A DNA stretch of 64,000 bases from CAYTBN01 sp964436045. Its GTDB lineage: Bacteria; Myxococcota_A; UBA796; UBA9615; CAYRNR01. The position numbers were made by a program, and so were the translations under genes. The stretch spans positions 1 to 64,000 of the forward strand of contig CAYTBN010000025.1 in NCBI GenBank assembly GCA_964436045.1, read 5' to 3'. Under the pieces are notes generated by a model that saw nothing but the letters and a program-made list of their open reading frames with translations, was not told the DNA's origin and did no database searches. Every line of letters begins with the position of its first letter. Position 1 is the first letter of the stretch. Below are positions 60,872-64,000 of this stretch, one piece after another.

Positions 60872-62583
60872 AGATCGCGGAACTGTTGCGTCTCCACCTC
60901 GACCAGGCCGCGGTCTGTGATCCGCAGGGTGGGGATCACCGCCAGCTGCACGAAGGACAGGGGCATGAACACCTCACGCTCGCTGCCCAGCTCGGCCAGG
61001 GCCCCACGCAGCTGGGTCAACCGGTCGGTGACCTCGAACAGGTCCAGGTCCGACATCAGCCCCCCCACGGGCAGGTCCAGGGAGGCCAGCACCTGGCCGT
61101 CCTGGACCACCACCATGCCGCCGTTGGCCGACTGTACCTTCTCCGCGGCGAACAGCATGTCCGCGTCGTCCATGCCAGCGGCGCACAGGTTGTGGGCGTC
61201 GTGGCCCACGGAGGTGGCGATGGCGCCCTTGCGGATGCCCAGACCCTTGATGAACCCCAGCGCGAAGTTTTGACCGCGGTGCCGATCCGCGACGATCACC
61301 TTGGCCAGATCGGCGTCCGGGTCGGCGACCACGTGACCGTCGGCCACCGCCGGCTTCACGTGGATCTCGTCGGTGAGCAGGTTGCCATGGTGCACCTGGA
61401 TCGCGCGGATGAGGCCGTCCCGGGCGGGGATCGCCAGGTCCGCGAGCCCGATCTCGGGCATCTGGAACGTACCCAGGGAGTCGGGCAGGTGCTCGAACTC
61501 GCCGACCACCGGATCGACCAGCTCCCCGTCGCGCATGACGACCCGGCCGTCCTTGATCACCATCCGGATGTTCATCGTCTTCAGATCGTCGACGAACACC
61601 ATGTCGGCCTTGTAGCCCGGAGCCAGCGCCCCCATGGACCGCAGGTCGAAGTAGCGGGCGGTGTTGATCGTCGCCATCCGCACCGCCATCAGCGGCTCGA
61701 TGCCCCGGGCGATGGCCGTGCGCACGAGGTGGTCGATGTGCCCCTCGCCCATGATCTCCAGGGGATCCCGGTCGTCGGTGCAGAACGAGAAGAAGGAGTG
61801 GTTGTCCGGGGTCACCGCCTCGAGCAGGGCCTCGAGGTTGCGGGCCGCCGACCCCTCCCGGATGAAGATCTGCATGCCCCGGCGGACCTTCTCCCGCGCC
61901 CCTTCCGCGGTGGTGCACTCGTGATCCGAACGGATGAACGCGCACAGGTAGGCGTTGAGCCGCTTGCCGCGCATGCCCGGGGCGTGGCCGTCGATCTTCT
62001 TGTAGCGGTGCCGCAGGATCTCGATCTTGGTGATCAGCTCCCGGTCCCGGTCGAGCACCGCGGGGTAGTTCATCACCTCGCCCAGCGCGATGATCCGCTT
62101 GGGGTAGCGGTCGACGAGGTCGACCATGTCGTCGGTGCCGACGTAGGCGCCTGCGGTCTCCATCCGGGTGGCGGGCACCGCCGACGGGATGCCGATGTAG
62201 ACGTTCAGCGGGATCCCCTCGGTGGAGCGGATCATGTAGTCGATGCCGTCGGTGCCCAGCACGTTGGCGATCTCGTGGGGATCGGCGATGACGGTCGTCG
62301 TGCCCCGCATCAGCACGGCCTTGGCGAACTGGCGCGGCACCAGCATCGAACTCTCGATATGCAGGTGGGCGTCGATGAATCCCGGCAACGCGATCAGCCC
62401 GCTGGCGTCGATCTCGGCCAGGGCGTCGGTGTAGTCACCGATCCCGGCGATGCGTTTCTGGAAGATGGCGATGTCATCCCGGTCCAGCTCGCCGGTGAAG
62501 ACGTTGAAGATCTGCGCGTTGCGGACCACGGCGCGCGCCGGTTCGTCGCCGAGGGCGACGGGGATGATGTTGCGGATCTTCAC
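60859..62583 (-). CDS. ade: Adenine deaminase
   Basis: 574 residues. A GTG start at 62583 follows GAGGAG. The amidohydrolase metal site begins PGFIDAHLHIESS (about residues 64-76), followed by ADPHEIANVLG, GHAPGMRGKRLNAYL, and TDDRDPLEI with the last metal-site Asp. The C-terminal domain with SVGHDAHNLCAAGMDD is typical of the COG1001 adenine deaminase family. It converts adenine to hypoxanthine and ammonia for purine salvage. A TAGGGT box is seen 51 nt upstream on the minus strand. Confidence 0.93.
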   Translation of the reverse strand: MKIRNIIPVALGDEPARAVVRNAQIFNVFTGELDRDDIAIFQKRIAGIGDYTDALAEIDASGLIALPGFIDAHLHIESSMLVPRQFAKAVLMRGTTTVIADPHEIANVLGTDGIDYMIRSTEGIPLNVYIGIPSAVPATRMETAGAYVGTDDMVDLVDRYPKRIIALGEVMNYPAVLDRDRELITKIEILRHRYKKIDGHAPGMRGKRLNAYLCAFIRSDHECTTAEGAREKVRRGMQIFIREGSAARNLEALLEAVTPDNHSFFSFCTDDRDPLEIMGEGHIDHLVRTAIARGIEPLMAVRMATINTARYFDLRSMGALAPGYKADMVFVDDLKTMNIRMVIKDGRVVMRDGELVDPVVGEFEHLPDSLGTFQMPEIGLADLAIPARDGLIRAIQVHHGNLLTDEIHVKPAVADGHVVADPDADLAKVIVADRHRGQNFALGFIKGLGIRKGAIATSVGHDAHNLCAAGMDDADMLFAAEKVQSANGGMVVVQDGQVLASLDLPVGGLMSDLDLFEVTDRLTQLRGALAELGSEREVFMPLSFVQLAVIPTLRITDRGLVEVETQQFRDLWVG

Positions 62584-62648
62584 GGCTGGCTCCTCGCGCT
62601 CGGGCGTTCTTCATGCACGATGGGCGCACCCTAACAAAACGGTCGTAC

Positions 62649-64000
62649 TCAATCGACCGGGGCTGCGGTCCAGGCCGTGTAGCCGAAGCCGGCGCCCATG
62701 GCCGCGTTCATTCGCCAGACCAGGACGCCGTCCTCGGTGACCTCGTCGATCTGACCGGCGGAGGACCAGGTGACCAGGGTGTGGTCGCTGGGCAAGCGGG
62801 TGACGTCGCCGAAGCCGATGGAGAACAGGGGCGGGTCGTCGACGTGGGTCCAGATCTGCTGGGCCGTCATGTTGCCCTCGTCGAGGGCGTACTCGACGGC
62901 CCGCGAGCGCATGGCGTCGACGGTGCCGTTGTCGAACACCAGGATCGACGAGTCCAGCCGCTGGAACTGGTGCTGGCGCTGGAACAGAGGCAGCACGTTG
63001 AGCGCCGCCTCGAACCCGGAGTCGACCCCGCCGAGCTGCCACAGGATCTCGCCCGTCGGCCGGTCGATGTGGAGGATCGCGTCCAGGTTGCGCAGGGACA
63101 GGGTGTAGCTGTCGTCCGCCGGGTCGTGGTCCAGGGCGTTGGCGTGGGTCCAGCCGGGATCGTCGTCGGCGGTGATGTCCGCGGGGTCGTACTCGATGTG
63201 ATCCCAGGTCGACCAGCTGCCCTGCTCGGCGCCGGTCCAGTCCAGCTCGACGATGCGGTCGCCCTCCACCTGTTCGCCGTCCACCTCGCGGACGTCGCTG
63301 ACGACGGCGGCCACGTTGCCGCTGGGCAGCTCGACGAAGTCGTGGTGGCATCCCTCCAGCGTGACGGTATCGACCTCGGTGCCGTCCAGCGAGACGCGCA
63401 CCAGCATGCGCTCCCCGGTGACCGCGTCGTCCTCGCCCGTGAGCGCCGAGGCGGACGCCTCGTACAGCACGTGTTCACCATCGGCGGACAGCGTGGCCCG
63501 GGGTATGAACGATCGCTCCCACTCGTCCCCCGGGGTGTGCCACCAGACGTAGTCGCCGTCGCCGTCGAGGATCACCGCCCACGAGGGGTTGGACAGCAAC
63601 GACGTCACCAGGAAACCTCCGGCGGGGGTCCGTCCCGGCGTCCGTTCGACACTCAGGCCCGGCATCCCCGCCGGGGCGGGACCGGTCTCCACGGTCAGGC
63701 GGTCGCTGGCGTAGGTGGTCCCCCCGTCGACCTCCACCGCCCGCAGCCTGTAGCTGGTCGAGGGTTTGAGGCCGAGGAGCGTGGCCCGGCACGATCCGTC
63801 GTCCGCGAGGCGGGCGCGGAGCTGCCGGTCCAGGGTCGGACCCGAGCCGAACTCGATCCGCATCTCGTCGGCCGCCGGGTGCTCCGGATCCCAGGTCACG
63901 GAGACCACGGTCGGGATCGCCTCGCTGACCTCTACTGCCAGCTCCACGTCCAGGGGCGAGGTGCAGCCGGCCAGCGCCAGCAGGCCCAGGGTGGCCAGGA
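62649..64000 (-). CDS. Arylsulfotransferase-like (ASST) lipoprotein, N-terminus cut by the window edge
   Basis: At least 450 codons. The frame stays open to 64000, and the visible N-terminal part reads LLALAGC, a lipobox, so the true start lies beyond the edge. Residues after the Cys form a fibronectin-III-like domain (VTWDPEHPAADEMRIEFG to STSYRLRAVEVDGGTTY), then a six-bladed propeller with GCHHDFVELPSGN, WTHANALDHDPADDSYTLS, and GEILWQLGG, which define the arylsulfotransferase family. Those enzymes move sulfate between phenols without PAPS. Several members of the family lack proven activity. Confidence 0.87.
   Translation of the reverse strand, partial: LATLGLLALAGCTSPLDVELAVEVSEAIPTVVSVTWDPEHPAADEMRIEFGSGPTLDRQLRARLADDGSCRATLLGLKPSTSYRLRAVEVDGGTTYASDRLTVETGPAPAGMPGLSVERTPGRTPAGGFLVTSLLSNPSWAVILDGDGDYVWWHTPGDEWERSFIPRATLSADGEHVLYEASASALTGEDDAVTGERMLVRVSLDGTEVDTVTLEGCHHDFVELPSGNVAAVVSDVREVDGEQVEGDRIVELDWTGAEQGSWSTWDHIEYDPADITADDDPGWTHANALDHDPADDSYTLSLRNLDAILHIDRPTGEILWQLGGVDSGFEAALNVLPLFQRQHQFQRLDSSILVFDNGTVDAMRSRAVEYALDEGNMTAQQIWTHVDDPPLFSIGFGDVTRLPSDHTLVTWSSAGQIDEVTEDGVLVWRMNAAMGAGFGYTAWTAAPVD

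Noticed and set aside
60886..62634. Open frame antisense to adenine deaminase
   Set aside because: The His/Val/Gln-rich translation is the usual mirror of a conserved enzyme; the minus-strand protein has clear metal-site motifs.
1..64000. tRNA, rRNA, CRISPR, prophage or intact insertion sequence
   Set aside because: I found no tRNA-like T-loop sequence, ribosomal segment, regular spaced repeat, integrase or transposase. Reading by eye could miss a degenerate tRNA.

Overview
The window is 64 kb of high-GC (roughly 70%) chromosomal DNA from what looks like an uncultured relative of the Myxococcota / former Deltaproteobacteria. The evidence is: many lipoproteins with Asp-rich linkers directly after the lipobox; MopE-like Asp/Cys metal-binding tails; one protein ending in a MYXO-CTERM-like Cys + membrane helix + Arg tail; a eukaryotic-like protein kinase; and a good sigma-54 promoter. 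Genes are dense and often coupled by 4-bp ATGA overlaps. I saw no rRNA, tRNA, CRISPR array, prophage or intact insertion sequence. About twenty of the roughly fifty genes encode secreted or lipid-anchored proteins, so much of the region serves the cell surface.

Layout. 1-3.2 kb: two secreted proteins on the minus strand (a truncated GATase-fold/MopE-tail protein and an alpha/beta-hydrolase lipoprotein). 3.4-8.8 kb: an unknown protein, then a coupled four-gene ABC export cassette (ATPase, permease, GldG-like protein, DUF4340-like protein). 8.8-9.2 kb: a nested-palindrome repeat. 9.2-12.6 kb: a membrane-tethered Ser/Thr kinase and a HEAT-like lipoprotein. 12.6-20.4 kb: a GT-C glycosyltransferase, a MITE-like palindrome, then a coupled set of GT2 glycosyltransferase, AsnB, CotH-like kinase and beta-helix lipoprotein. 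20.5-26.5 kb: flavodoxin-like protein, Na+/H+ antiporter-like protein, a lipoprotein and a beta-propeller protein. 26.5-29.1 kb: a sigma-54 promoter driving a secreted transglutaminase-elicitor-type lipoprotein with three PPC domains. 29.2-31.1 kb: ECF sigma factor, anti-sigma factor and a secreted partner.

32.1-39.9 kb holds a myo-inositol catabolic cluster: iolD and iolE, then a split transketolase coupled by 4-bp overlaps to iolG and iolB, followed by a flavin reductase. No IolC kinase or IolJ aldolase is present in the window. The product of IolB has the right chemistry to be a transketolase substrate, so a kinase-free inositol route is possible; this is my strongest candidate for something undescribed. 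40-46.5 kb: a UvrD-like helicase, then an acyltransferase, a B12-binding radical SAM enzyme and a NodU-type carbamoyltransferase that resemble a small biosynthetic unit. 46.5-52.9 kb: lipoproteins, DUF6918-like protein, MurB, a GT-C membrane protein and an SRPBCC protein. 53-58.7 kb: a coupled set of GH63/GH37-like glycosidase, BNR-propeller/MopE/MYXO-CTERM-like protein and Asp-rich lipoprotein. 58.7-64 kb: a membrane protein, an MFS exporter, adenine deaminase and a truncated arylsulfotransferase-like lipoprotein.

Regulation visible in the sequence: -10 boxes of the form TAnnnT are common. Two genes (43334 and 52915) have a -35/17 bp/-10 promoter placed so that transcription should begin at the start codon itself, which implies leaderless mRNAs.
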